64,000 nt of DNA, from positions 1,426,001 through 1,490,000 of the forward strand of contig CAWCVJ010000001.1 of assembly GCA_963799065.1 (NCBI GenBank), given 5' to 3'. The notes beneath the pieces are model-generated. The model was given only the letters and a program-made list of their open reading frames with translations. It did no database searches and had not been told where the DNA came from. The position numbers and the translations under genes were made by a program. Numbering within the stretch: position 1 is the stretch's first letter; each line of letters opens with the position of its first letter. The DNA is from JAJPHW01 sp963799065. GTDB taxonomy: Bacteria > Acidobacteriota > Terriglobia > Terriglobales > Acidobacteriaceae. Positions 26,616-35,724 of this stretch are shown here, in pieces.

Positions 26616-27896
26616 ATGGCACAGGATGGCAACACCATAGTGGAAGAGCAAACGCACCAGTCAACCGGAGACAACGTCACGATGCAGAAACCGTTGCCAT
26701 CGTCGGAAAAGGATTTGACGCGGCCCAAGCCGGGGATGAATCCGCGTGTGCGATTGCTTTTGATCGTGGGCGTCATCGTGCTCGTCGTGGCGGGAATTTT
26801 TCTGTGGCAATATCTCGGAACCTACGAATCCACCGATGACGCGCAGATCGATGGCCACTTGAACTCCATCAGCGCGCGGGTTTCAGGCCACGTGGCCAAG
26901 TTGCTGATCGAAGACAACCAATATGTTCAGGCTGGAACGCCGCTGATCGTGATCGACCCGACGGATTATCAAGTGGCGTTGGATCGCGCTCAGGCGGATT
27001 ATGATGATGCCTTGGCACAGGCGCAGGCGGCGCGGGTGAATGTTCCGATCACCAACGTCAGCACGGATACGCAGGTGTCGAGCGCCGATGCGGACGTGGA
27101 AAACGCTCGCGCCGGAATCGCAGCCGCGCAACAGCAATACGATGCGGCGCAGGCTCAGGTTACGCAAGCCATCGCCAACAACGTCAGAGCGCAAAACGAT
27201 CTGCCACGCTACAAGCAATTAGTGGAGAAGCAGGAAGTGTCGCAACAGCAGTACGATCAGGCGCTGGCGACGGCGCAAGCTGCGGCGGCGGCGGTGGAAT
27301 CGGCCAAGGCATCCGCACTGGCCGCGCAGCAGCAGGTCACGCAGGCCAAGAGCAAGCTGATTACGGCGCAGGGAAATTTGCGCTCGGCGCAGACGCGCCC
27401 CCAGCAATTAGAAGCGATTAAAGCGCGAGCGGATTCGGCGCAAGCCCAAGCGGATCAGAAGAAGGCCGCGTTAGAACAGGCGAAGCTCAATCTGAGTTAC
27501 ACGACCATCGTTGCGCCGGTGAATGGAGTGGTCACGAATCGCACTGTGGAAGTGGGGCAAAACGTCTCCATCGGACAAGAACTATTCAAGCTCATCAACC
27601 TCGATGACATTTGGGTCACGGCCGACTTCAAAGAAACGCAATTGCGCGAAATGAAGGTCGGCCAGGCAGTCACCATCCGGGTCGACGCGACTGGGCAGGA
27701 TTACAAAGGACACGTGCAGAGCGTTGCCGGCGCGAGCGGCGCGATCACCAGCCTACTCCCTCCGGAGAATGCGACCGGCAATTATGTGAAAGTTGTGCAG
27801 CGGGTCCCGGTAAAGATCACCTTTGACCCCGGTGAGACCAAGCAGCATGTGCTGAGGCCCGGCATGTCCTGCGAACCCAAGGTGTGGCTCAGGTGA
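26616..27896 (+). CDS. HlyD/EmrA-family membrane fusion protein
   Basis: This 426-residue periplasmic adaptor has one transmembrane helix (about 46-66) and a first half of the lipoyl motif (YESTDDAQIDGHLNSISARVSGHV). A very long Ala/Gln-rich coiled coil (about 115-300) is followed by the second lipoyl half (LNLSYTTIVAPVNGVVTNRTVEVGQNVS) and a beta-barrel region. This is the EmrA layout, bridging an inner-membrane pump and TolC. It is co-transcribed with the TolC gene upstream and overlaps the EmrB gene downstream. Confidence 0.94.
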   Translation: MAQDGNTIVEEQTHQSTGDNVTMQKPLPSSEKDLTRPKPGMNPRVRLLLIVGVIVLVVAGIFLWQYLGTYESTDDAQIDGHLNSISARVSGHVAKLLIEDNQYVQAGTPLIVIDPTDYQVALDRAQADYDDALAQAQAARVNVPITNVSTDTQVSSADADVENARAGIAAAQQQYDAAQAQVTQAIANNVRAQNDLPRYKQLVEKQEVSQQQYDQALATAQAAAAAVESAKASALAAQQQVTQAKSKLITAQGNLRSAQTRPQQLEAIKARADSAQAQADQKKAALEQAKLNLSYTTIVAPVNGVVTNRTVEVGQNVSIGQELFKLINLDDIWVTADFKETQLREMKVGQAVTIRVDATGQDYKGHVQSVAGASGAITSLLPPENATGNYVKVVQRVPVKITFDPGETKQHVLRPGMSCEPKVWLR

Positions 27897-29488
27897 GTGC
27901 CGCGACGATTACCCTGGACGGGGCGGCCTCCGAGCCCTGGCGTCCAGCGGTAAATCCCTGGATCATCGCAGTCGTGGTCACCATGGCGACGTTCATGGAG
28001 GTGCTGGATACCAGCATCGCCAACGTCGCTCTGCCGCACATCGCGGGCAATCTCTCTGCCGGCACGGACGAGAGCACATGGGTGCTCACCTCTTATTTGG
28101 TATCGAATGCCATCGTGCTGCCGCTAAGCGGATGGTTCTCCTCGATCATTGGCCGCAAGCGTTTTTACATGACGTGCGTCGCCGTCTTTACCATCAGCTC
28201 CCTGCTCTGCGGGCTCTCTCTGAATCTCGGAATGTTGATTTTCTTCCGTGTGTTGCAGGGCGCAGGCGGCGGCGGATTGCAGCCTAGCGAGCAGTCGATT
28301 CTGGCCGACACCTTCACTCCCAAGCAGCGGGGCATGGCCTTCGCGGTTTATGGCCTGGCCGTGGTGATGGCCCCTGCCATCGGTCCCACGCTCGGCGGAT
28401 GGATTACCGACAACTACAACTGGCGCTGGATTTTTCTGTTGAATATTCCAGTCGGAATCCTTTCGCTGATTCTCACTTCACGGCTTATTCAGGATCCTCC
28501 ACATCAGGTCAAGAGAAAATTCTCGGAAGTGAGAATCGATTACATCGGCCTGGGAGCCCTCGCGCTCGGACTCGGGGCATTACAGGTTGTGCTGGACAAA
28601 GGTCAGCGCGACGATTGGTTCGAATCGCATTTCATCGTGGGATTGACCGTCACCGCCGTGGTGGCGTTGTTATTCACAATCTTCTGGGAGTGGCGGGTTA
28701 AAGACCCAATCATCGACCTGCATCTGTTCAAAGATCGCACCTTCGCTGCGGCAAACGTGATGATGTTCATGGTCGGATTTGTATTGCTATCGAGTACACT
28801 CCTGCTGCCGCAGTTCACTCAAACGCTCCTCGGCTATACGGCGGAGCGTGCCGGCATGGCCTTATCGCCGGGAGGATTCACCCTCGTACTCCTCATGCCG
28901 TTCGTGGGCTTTCTGCTATCGCGTTACGACCCGCGCCGGCTCATGATGTTCGGCTTCGTCATGGTCTCCGTGTCGCTGTTTTACATGACCGGCTTCGACC
29001 TCAACGTAGACTTCAAGACCCTGGTACTCGCCCGCATCCTGCAAACCTCTGGCGTCGCGTTCCTCTTCATCCCGATCAATACCGCTGCCTATTCCTACCT
29101 GCCGCCGGGCAAGAACAACGCCGCCTCAGGCTTGATCAATCTCGCTCGCAATATCGGTGGCAGCGTAGGAATCTCGTTTGTCACGACCATGCTGGCGCGG
29201 CGGGCGCAACATCATCAGGCAAATTTATCCAGCCATTTGGTCGCAAGTAATCCCAACATGCAGCGCATGCTCCAAAACACAGCCCAGGCGATGCAGGCCC
29301 ACGGCTACTCTCCCGCCGACGCCCTGACCCGGGCGTATATGATGGTGCAGAACATGGTTCTCCAGCAGGCCACCATGCTCGCATACGTTGACAATTTCTG
29401 GCTGCTCGGCGTAATGATTCTATGCATGGTACCGTTTGTGTTTTTGATGAGGAAGCCACGCAAGGGCGGAGAAGTCGCAGTACATTAG
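27893..29488 (+). CDS. DHA2-type MFS multidrug transporter (EmrB/QacA)
   Basis: This major-facilitator proton-drug antiporter of about 531 residues has 14 predicted membrane helices. It has the DHA2 motif C-like segments and the loop motif GWFSSIIGRKRFYMT (motif A), plus LDTSIANVALPHIAGNL (motif D1), the hallmark of EmrB. The start is probably GTG at 27893 overlapping the HlyD stop (GTGA); another GTG at 27884 is in frame. With EmrA and TolC it makes a tripartite drug-efflux pump. The neighbouring Crp-like gene may or may not control it. Confidence 0.94.
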   Translation: MSAATITLDGAASEPWRPAVNPWIIAVVVTMATFMEVLDTSIANVALPHIAGNLSAGTDESTWVLTSYLVSNAIVLPLSGWFSSIIGRKRFYMTCVAVFTISSLLCGLSLNLGMLIFFRVLQGAGGGGLQPSEQSILADTFTPKQRGMAFAVYGLAVVMAPAIGPTLGGWITDNYNWRWIFLLNIPVGILSLILTSRLIQDPPHQVKRKFSEVRIDYIGLGALALGLGALQVVLDKGQRDDWFESHFIVGLTVTAVVALLFTIFWEWRVKDPIIDLHLFKDRTFAAANVMMFMVGFVLLSSTLLLPQFTQTLLGYTAERAGMALSPGGFTLVLLMPFVGFLLSRYDPRRLMMFGFVMVSVSLFYMTGFDLNVDFKTLVLARILQTSGVAFLFIPINTAAYSYLPPGKNNAASGLINLARNIGGSVGISFVTTMLARRAQHHQANLSSHLVASNPNMQRMLQNTAQAMQAHGYSPADALTRAYMMVQNMVLQQATMLAYVDNFWLLGVMILCMVPFVFLMRKPRKGGEVAVH

Positions 29489-29559
29489 AGCGTTTGTGGT
29501 GCCGGCGGAAGCAGACTCCTTGCTGCGCTCGGAGTGACTAAGGATAAGGGTTAAGAATC

Positions 29560-30225
29560 TTGTATCGAATTATCACAGTCGAGCGTGAGTTTGGTTGCGG
29601 CGGCGGCGAGATCGCCGCCAAACTGGCAAGCCGCCTTGGCTGGAAAGTGTGGGATCACGCCCTCACCGAAGAGATCGCCAAGCTGGCCAATGTGGATTGC
29701 GCAGCCGTGGAACGCCAGCAAGAGCGGGTAGATGGCACTTTTCATCGCCTCGCGCAAATCTTCTGGCGCGGCAGTTACGAGCGCTCCATCAGCCAGTCCC
29801 CGTCTGATTTTTTCGACGCCGATTGCATGGTGACCATGGGCCGTCAAGTGATGGAGCGCGCTGCCGCCGAAGGGCAATGCGTAATCGTTGGTCGAGGCGC
29901 GCCCTACATCATGCGTGGCCACGCCGACGCTTTCCACGTGTTCCTCTATGCGCCTTATGAAGAAAAACTTCGCCGCTTGCGCGAAAGCGGCAGGATCACG
30001 GGCGATCCCGACGAAATGTTGAAGACCATCGATCGGGATCGAAGTTTGTTCGTCAAGAAATATTTCCACGCGGATTGGCCGACTCGTTCGCTCTATCACG
30101 TCATGCTAAATACTGCGGTGGGCGATGAGGCTGTGATCTTGAATATTCTGCAACTGATGCGCACACTGGAGAAGCGGCCAGTCGAGGCCATCACCAGTTT
30201 CCCAGATCATGCCAAACTCGTTTAG
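29560..30225 (+). CDS. Cytidylate kinase-like protein
   Basis: This 221-residue P-loop kinase fold is of the cytidylate-kinase-like family (PF13189 type). It opens ITVEREFGCGGGEIAAKLASRLGW, where the loop lacks the usual GKS/GKT Lys-Ser, as in this family. CVIVGRGAPYIMR and an arginine-rich lid (EEKLRRLRESGRI) follow. The start is TTG at 29560 after a weak ribosome site. Canonical CMP kinase (Cmk) is usually a different sequence, so the substrate here is unknown. It is 43 bases upstream of the FAD/NAD(P) gene in the same direction. Confidence 0.8.
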   Translation: MYRIITVEREFGCGGGEIAAKLASRLGWKVWDHALTEEIAKLANVDCAAVERQQERVDGTFHRLAQIFWRGSYERSISQSPSDFFDADCMVTMGRQVMERAAAEGQCVIVGRGAPYIMRGHADAFHVFLYAPYEEKLRRLRESGRITGDPDEMLKTIDRDRSLFVKKYFHADWPTRSLYHVMLNTAVGDEAVILNILQLMRTLEKRPVEAITSFPDHAKLV

Positions 30226-30268
30226 TCTCTAGTGTGGAAGTTCCCCGTACACTTTTCTAATCAGGAGT

Positions 30269-31678
30269 TTGTTTCTGCCTACATCAGAATTACCGAACGA
30301 AGCCGCATTGTCCGGCGCGACTCAATTTACCGTTGCCATCGTAGGCGGTGGCTTTGCCGGCGCGGCGCTTGCCTTGCAACTGTTGCGTCAGCCTTGTGCG
30401 AACATCTCGGTGGACTTGTTTGAGAAGGGACAGACGCTGGGGCGGGGCGTCGCTTACGGCACGGAAGACGATTGCCATCTGTTGAATGTTCCCTGTGGCA
30501 AGATGAGCGCATTCGAAGACGATCCCACTCATCTCTTGCGCTGGGCGAAGGAGCACTTCGATCCTGCCGTTCAGCCGGAGCACTTCTTGCCGCGCAAAGT
30601 GTATGGCCGCTATATCGAATCCTTACTCACGCAAGCGCTCACCGATGGGCAGCATTTTCGGTGGCACAAAGGAGAAGAAGTTGTCTCCGTCGAACGCGAC
30701 AATTCAGCCGTGACTCTTCAAACCGCCAGTGGGAAGACGGCACGAGCGCACAAAGTAGTCTTGGCGTTGGGGAACTTTCGTCCGAGCAACCCGTTTCTAA
30801 GCGGAAAAGGAGAGTCCAGCAAGCGTTATGTTCCTTACGCGTGGGATCGAGCGGCGCTGGATGAGGCCGCGAAAGAGGAACGCGTCCTTCTCATCGGTAC
30901 GGGCCTGACTGCGGTGGACATCGCGATGTCCCTGCGAGCGCGCGGCTGCACTGGGCAAATTCATTTCTTATCCCGCCGAGGATTGTTGCCGCTATCGCAT
31001 CGCGCACACAATAAGCACGAGAAAGACTGGAAGGATCGCCCGGCAACGGCCCGTGGCTGGCTGAAGCGATTGCGTGCCGAGGTCAGTAAGGCGGAAGCGC
31101 AAGGAGGCGATTGGCGTGGCATCGTGGACTCCTTGCGTCCGGCAACGCAGACGATTTGGCAGAATTTCTCGCTGCCGGAGAAAAGACGTTTTCTGCGGCA
31201 TCTTCGTCCTTACTGGGACGTGCATCGGCATCGCATCGCACCCGACGTAGGCAGTGCGATTGAGAGAGAATTGAAAGACGGCGGCATTCAAAGCCACGCC
31301 GGCCGGATCACGCAATATCGTGAAGACAACCTCGGCGTGGATGTGAGTTATCGCGATCGGCGAAGCAGCGAAGAGCGCACGCTGCGCGTGGGGCGCGTCA
31401 TTAATTGCACCGGACCAGAGACGGATTGCCGGAAGCTCGATCATCCGTTGCTGGCGAATTTGTTGGCGCAGAAAATGGCGAGGCCCGATCCGCTGTTTGT
31501 TGGATTGGATGTTTCCGCCGAGGGCGCGCTCATCGACGACAGCGGTCGGGCGTCAGAATTTCTATACGCGATCGGCCCGGCTCGCAGGAGCCGATTGTGG
31601 GAGAGCACCGCGGTACCGGAAATCCGCGCGCAAGCGGCGGAGTTGGCAGGGCAGTTGGTCGCCGCGCATCGGCGCTAA
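30269..31678 (+). CDS. FAD/NAD(P)-binding protein of COG4529 type
   Basis: This 469-residue protein has an N-terminal FAD-binding Rossmann fold (VAIVGGGFAGAALALQLL at about 24-41), then FEKGQTLGRGVAYGTEDDCHLLNVPCGKMSAFEDDP, the fingerprint of uncharacterised YdhS-like proteins. The second nucleotide motif is VLLIGTGLTAVDIAMSL, and the flavin ring region is INCTGPETD. It is probably a soluble oxidoreductase with unknown substrate; relatives are sometimes linked to siderophore or amine hydroxylation. The start is TTG at 30269. It may form an operon with the cytidylate-kinase-like gene. Confidence 0.85.
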   Translation: MFLPTSELPNEAALSGATQFTVAIVGGGFAGAALALQLLRQPCANISVDLFEKGQTLGRGVAYGTEDDCHLLNVPCGKMSAFEDDPTHLLRWAKEHFDPAVQPEHFLPRKVYGRYIESLLTQALTDGQHFRWHKGEEVVSVERDNSAVTLQTASGKTARAHKVVLALGNFRPSNPFLSGKGESSKRYVPYAWDRAALDEAAKEERVLLIGTGLTAVDIAMSLRARGCTGQIHFLSRRGLLPLSHRAHNKHEKDWKDRPATARGWLKRLRAEVSKAEAQGGDWRGIVDSLRPATQTIWQNFSLPEKRRFLRHLRPYWDVHRHRIAPDVGSAIERELKDGGIQSHAGRITQYREDNLGVDVSYRDRRSSEERTLRVGRVINCTGPETDCRKLDHPLLANLLAQKMARPDPLFVGLDVSAEGALIDDSGRASEFLYAIGPARRSRLWESTAVPEIRAQAAELAGQLVAAHRR

Positions 31679-31736
31679 GAGGCGCCAGGCGACTTTCCAG
31701 AAGAATCGTTCGGCACTTCCTGTCGCAGGAGCAACT

Positions 31737-34286
31737 CTAGGAAGCGGCCGCGGCCGAAGTGAGCGCTGCGGCCAGGGCAGCCGTTTTATTTGGCGCCAGC
31801 GCCGCTGCGGCGAGCGCCATCTCGGAGCGATTGATCACTTCGGTGACGATGTCTACCGGATCGTAAGGTTGGCGAACCACGGCTTCGGCTAATCCTGCGG
31901 TGAAGGCGACGGGAATCTTCTCTGCAATCTTAACGTCCGCCAGTAAGCGCCGAAGTTTTTCGACAGCCATCATCGATTCCTTCTCGGCGGTTTCTCCCAG
32001 GACAATGGCAATCGTGGTGGTTTCGTAACGGAAAGCCAGATCGTTCTGGCGAATGTTGCCGGCGACGATTTGTCCGATCTGCTGCATCGCCGCTTCCACC
32101 GCGGCTTCCCCACTTTCCTTCACCAGCGCAGCGCGCTCCCCAGCTCGCATTAACAGAAGCGTCAGGGCGGTACCTTGCTGCAATGCGCGGCGTGTTTCCG
32201 CCATTAAAAGGTCGAGGTACGACGAGCGTTTGAGCAGCCCCGATCGCTCATCGGTCACAGACAGATTCTTCACCAGGCGCCGCAGTCCAACGTTGTTGAG
32301 CGCGATGACCATTTGTTCCGCGATGGTTTTGAGGACCATTACATCGCTCGATCCCCATGTACGCGGTATCGGCTGCGTGAGCAGAAGGATTCCCACATGA
32401 TCCGGACCTTCGGTGAGAGGAATGGCGAGCAGCGAGGAGATTTGCAACTCCGCCAGAGCGTCCTTTATGGAGCTGAGGTCGGTCGAGCTTTGAACATCGT
32501 TCAGCGCGAGCGTGCCCCGGGTAACCGCCAGTTCATGAACCGCGATGATCACCCGCGCCAGAGAATTGCCCGCGCCGGGTGCGCAGCCGTCTCCAGCGTA
32601 TTCCCTGATGGCGCTTGGAGCGAGGCCGGGTTTGCGCGTCGCGCCGACGCAGCGCCCGACGCGCCAAAGCGCGCCAATCTCATTTACGGAAGTCGAGAGC
32701 ACCGCATCTGCGTTGTTCTGCTTGTAAAGCTTGCGCGTGATCTCAGCGACGCGAGTGAACTGGCTGACGTCCGGCTCCGCGCTGGCGACGGGCACCGGCG
32801 GTGGGACGGGCGTGGTTGCAATCGGTGCTTGTACCTGGGCGGGCGGGGCAGTGGCGGAGGGTCCGTATTCCGGCAACACTCCAGCGGTATTGTAAAGTGC
32901 GCGGAGATCTGGATTGCGCTCTTCCTCGTGCGGAAACAGTTCCTGAATACGCTGGAGGCGTTCGACGGCCTTGGCCCTCATCCCATACTGCACCAGAATT
33001 TCAGCTTGCAGCATAAGGTCTTGCAGCGTCCCAGATCCCAAAGTCCGTTCCTCATTGCGCGTGGGAGCCACCGGCGCCATGCTGGTGAAGCGAGACGAGA
33101 TGACCATGAAACGATTGTCGTCAATTTTCCCGCGTAGACTTTCCAGGCGCTTCTGATGACCCGGCTCATACGCGTCCACTTCCGCCGCTTTGTCCAAACA
33201 GTCGGCAGCCTTCATGAAGTTCCCGATGCCATAGTGCAAATCGAAGAGCTTCAGCAGAGTCTGTGAGTAATCCGTCTCGCGGTTGGACGAATTGAACAAC
33301 TCACTCATGAACTCGAGCAAATCGGGCGTAGCCCGATGTCGGGCTACGATCTCCTGCATCATGGTGATGAAGGCGCGTCGATCGCCTTTGCGACGCTGAT
33401 GCGCTTCCATTTTGCGCGCGAGTCGAATAGCGTCGGCATCCTGCACCGCGGTGAGATAGGCCTCGATCAGTTTCGCAATCTCAGGAGCACGTGTCGGATC
33501 TTCCTCAAAGAGGGTCCACAAAGCGGGCTCGGCCTCGTTGAGACGGTTGGCGCTGAGCAGAGACTTGGCATAGGCGTCGCGAAATTCTGCGGACGCTTTT
33601 CCCGCCTGGACGATTGGCTCAAGAATAAAAATTGCCGCGCCTACTTGTTGCTGGGCGATCAGGCTGCGGGCATATTCGAGTGCGATATTTTCATCCGCTG
33701 GATTCTCCGCGTAAGCCTTCTCCAGCCATCGCGAAGCATCGGCACCCGACTCTTGCGCCATCCGCGCCAGCTTGAGGTAGGCATCAGCGGAAGCGCGATG
33801 ATCTCCGGTCTCTGAACAGAGCTCGGCCTTGCGGACGATGTTCTTTTGATTTGGATCCAGCGCCAGAAGCAACAGCAAAACTCCTAAGGCGTCAGGCTTG
33901 CGATGTTCGTGCAACAACTCTTCCACGGCGTGGTCGTAGGTCTCGATGGCCAGCTTGCGATTGGTGCTTTCCAACAGCTGTGCGAAGCGGACCTTCTGCT
34001 GCGTGTTGGGGTTGATGAATCGCGAAAGCTTCTTATACGTAAGACTGGCGCGAGCGGCGTCGCCGGCGTCAATTTGACGGTCAAACAGTTCGCTCAGCAG
34101 GCGCACCGCATCGGGGGTGCGGTTCAACGAGAGGCTCAAGTCGGCCGCCATCTGTCGAACCGTGTCATTTTCTTTATCGAGCGAAAGCACTTGGAGATAA
34201 AGCTCCAGCGCGTCCGCGGGCTTGCCTTTTTGCAGCAATTTCTCAGCCCGTTCCACGAGCTTGGCGATTTCAGTGCGATCGTTCAT
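31737..34286 (-). CDS. TPR-GAF protein with degenerate GGDEF domain
   Basis: This is an 849-residue cytoplasmic signalling protein. Residues 1 to about 380 are helical repeats of the TPR kind (starting LVERAEKLLQKGKPADALELYLQ). A Pro/Ala-rich linker runs at about 480-505. A GAF-like domain lies at about 515-660. A diguanylate-cyclase fold (LSVTDERSGLLKRSSYLDLLMAETRRA) follows, in which the active-site GGDEF hairpin is replaced by YETTT, so cyclase activity is not expected. The C-terminus is Ala-rich. It may act as a nucleotide-sensing scaffold. It stands alone; the next leftward gene is convergent. A perfect palindrome (33327-33348) sits inside the coding sequence. Confidence 0.78.
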   Translation of the reverse strand: MNDRTEIAKLVERAEKLLQKGKPADALELYLQVLSLDKENDTVRQMAADLSLSLNRTPDAVRLLSELFDRQIDAGDAARASLTYKKLSRFINPNTQQKVRFAQLLESTNRKLAIETYDHAVEELLHEHRKPDALGVLLLLLALDPNQKNIVRKAELCSETGDHRASADAYLKLARMAQESGADASRWLEKAYAENPADENIALEYARSLIAQQQVGAAIFILEPIVQAGKASAEFRDAYAKSLLSANRLNEAEPALWTLFEEDPTRAPEIAKLIEAYLTAVQDADAIRLARKMEAHQRRKGDRRAFITMMQEIVARHRATPDLLEFMSELFNSSNRETDYSQTLLKLFDLHYGIGNFMKAADCLDKAAEVDAYEPGHQKRLESLRGKIDDNRFMVISSRFTSMAPVAPTRNEERTLGSGTLQDLMLQAEILVQYGMRAKAVERLQRIQELFPHEEERNPDLRALYNTAGVLPEYGPSATAPPAQVQAPIATTPVPPPVPVASAEPDVSQFTRVAEITRKLYKQNNADAVLSTSVNEIGALWRVGRCVGATRKPGLAPSAIREYAGDGCAPGAGNSLARVIIAVHELAVTRGTLALNDVQSSTDLSSIKDALAELQISSLLAIPLTEGPDHVGILLLTQPIPRTWGSSDVMVLKTIAEQMVIALNNVGLRRLVKNLSVTDERSGLLKRSSYLDLLMAETRRALQQGTALTLLLMRAGERAALVKESGEAAVEAAMQQIGQIVAGNIRQNDLAFRYETTTIAIVLGETAEKESMMAVEKLRRLLADVKIAEKIPVAFTAGLAEAVVRQPYDPVDIVTEVINRSEMALAAAALAPNKTAALAAALTSAAAAS
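33327..33348. repeat. 22-base perfect palindrome inside the TPR gene
   Basis: CGTAGCCCGA at 33327-33336 and TCGGGCTACG at 33339-33348 are perfect inverted repeats around TG. It lies in the coding sequence of the TPR-GAF protein without breaking the frame. The composition resembles short REP-like palindromes found between genes, so it may be an inserted repeat or a chance result of GC-rich codons. Confidence 0.6.
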
Positions 34287-34553
34287 CTGGGATAAAGAGT
34301 TGGCAACCCACTCAACCTCGATTCTATGGAGCGGCGGTTGCCGTCTGAAAGGCGTAACCGGTAGGCGCAGTTACTTCGGTCATGGCGACACGCGATTGTT
34401 GATTAGGTCAGGCTCTCGGATCAAGTCGGTCGGTTACCGGCGTAAGCCCCTCGTCGGGTTTTCCAGTGACGCCCAGGCGAAGGTCGGATATGCTTTCGCC
34501 AAATCTCCATTCCTCAGCGGAAATAGAAAGGCGACGGCACCCTGCTTTTTGCG

Positions 34554-35606
34554 ATGACACTGGTTCACGGAGATGGGCGAGGCTCGGTGGGGATCCTGTT
34601 CATCGTCGCCATTGGAGTCACCGTGTTTGTCAGAGGATTCGGACTCCTGCAGCGCAGACGGTTGATCATGAATACGCCCGTGTCCAAGGTTCGCAGTGCG
34701 GCAATCGGATTAGTCGAGGTCAGCGGTCTTGCGACCGGCCCCGCAACCTTCTTCGCTCCCGCCAGCGGCCTGCCCGCTTTCTATTCGACGACTACCGTCT
34801 GGCAGTACAAACAACAAGGCAAGAACAAAGAATGGGTGATCGTCGCGCAGGAAAGTCTTTATGTTCCGTTCTTCCTGGACGATAACACCGGCAAAGTTCT
34901 GGTCGATCCCCGCGGTGCGGAGATGGACGTGCATCGCGACTTTCATGAGGAGTACAACGGTCTGCTGTCGGGCAATATCGGCCTGCCGGGACGAGTCGAG
35001 GAATTCCTCACCCGCCACGGCGTCGATTGCGGCGCGCACCTGAAGGTGGAAGAGCGCTGCGTTAAGCCGAAGAACGCGCTATTTGTGTTAGGGACGCTGG
35101 CACAAAATCCTGGCCTGACCGTGACCGCCGCCCCGACACGAATCGTTCCACCTGTTATGACCAAGACACTCTGGGGGGTGTGGGGTAGCAGCAAGTCCGC
35201 TTTCACGGCCCACGCGCGCGAAGCAAGTGCATCCACAGTGTCTCCGCCGATCACCGCCTCGATCACCGATCCGGTGCAAGCGCAAAAAGTGGCGGTCGCG
35301 TTGGGCAAAGCGGGAGTGACAAGTCCGGTAGCCTGGGCGGCGGCGGGCGTTGCGATGACCAGCTTGGGTGCTACGGGAGCGGCGGCGCCCGCGCCCGCGC
35401 CCGCGCTCAACGTCCAAGAGTTCGACCTTCGACCTCCTGTGCTCTTGATGAAAGGCGAGCATCAACCGGAGTTTTTCATCTCATGGCGCAGTCAGCGCGA
35501 TGTGGTCGCGTCTCTGGGATGGAAATGTGCGTTGATGATTTGGGGTGGTCCGGCTTTGACTCTCCTCAGTATTTATTGGCTGGCAGCCTTGTGGGGATGG
35601 CTGTGA
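34554..35606 (+). CDS. Membrane GIDE/BAM-domain protein
   Basis: This 350-residue protein has a transmembrane helix near the N-terminus (about 11-31) and a C-terminal membrane segment (about 325-348). Between them is a GIDE (beside-a-membrane) domain of the kind seen in the eukaryotic E3 ligase MUL1: KVRSAAIGLVEVSGLATG, then the FYSTTTVWQYKQ and ESLYVPFFLDDNTGKVLVDPRGAE strands. There is no RING finger. A low-complexity Ala/Pro region follows at about 265-295. It is next to a LemA gene in the same direction, a recurrent bacterial association. Its function is unknown; a membrane-surface sensor or scaffold is plausible. No signal peptidase site is seen. Confidence 0.82.
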   Translation: MTLVHGDGRGSVGILFIVAIGVTVFVRGFGLLQRRRLIMNTPVSKVRSAAIGLVEVSGLATGPATFFAPASGLPAFYSTTTVWQYKQQGKNKEWVIVAQESLYVPFFLDDNTGKVLVDPRGAEMDVHRDFHEEYNGLLSGNIGLPGRVEEFLTRHGVDCGAHLKVEERCVKPKNALFVLGTLAQNPGLTVTAAPTRIVPPVMTKTLWGVWGSSKSAFTAHAREASASTVSPPITASITDPVQAQKVAVALGKAGVTSPVAWAAAGVAMTSLGATGAAAPAPAPALNVQEFDLRPPVLLMKGEHQPEFFISWRSQRDVVASLGWKCALMIWGGPALTLLSIYWLAALWGWL

Positions 35607-35648
35607 TCTCGCCGCACCTTGAAATGTCTTGCGCTTTGCCTTGAAGGG

Positions 35649-35709
35649 GCACGGCATTAGCTCTGCCGTGCGCCGACAAAAGACAAAAAATGATTGCGGC
35701 TTTAGCCGC
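35649..35709. repeat. REP-like double hairpin between GIDE and lemA genes
   Basis: The first hairpin pairs GCACGGCA (35649-35656) with TGCCGTGC (35664-35671). The second pairs GCGGC (35696-35700) with GCCGC (35705-35709) around TTTA. The second hairpin matches the core of the REP family around 56.3-57.5 kb (GGCTTTAGCC followed by GCTG-GG). It is placed between two genes of one operon, so it could affect mRNA stability or lemA translation. Confidence 0.55.
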
Positions 35710-35724
35710 TGGGAGAAATTGAGA

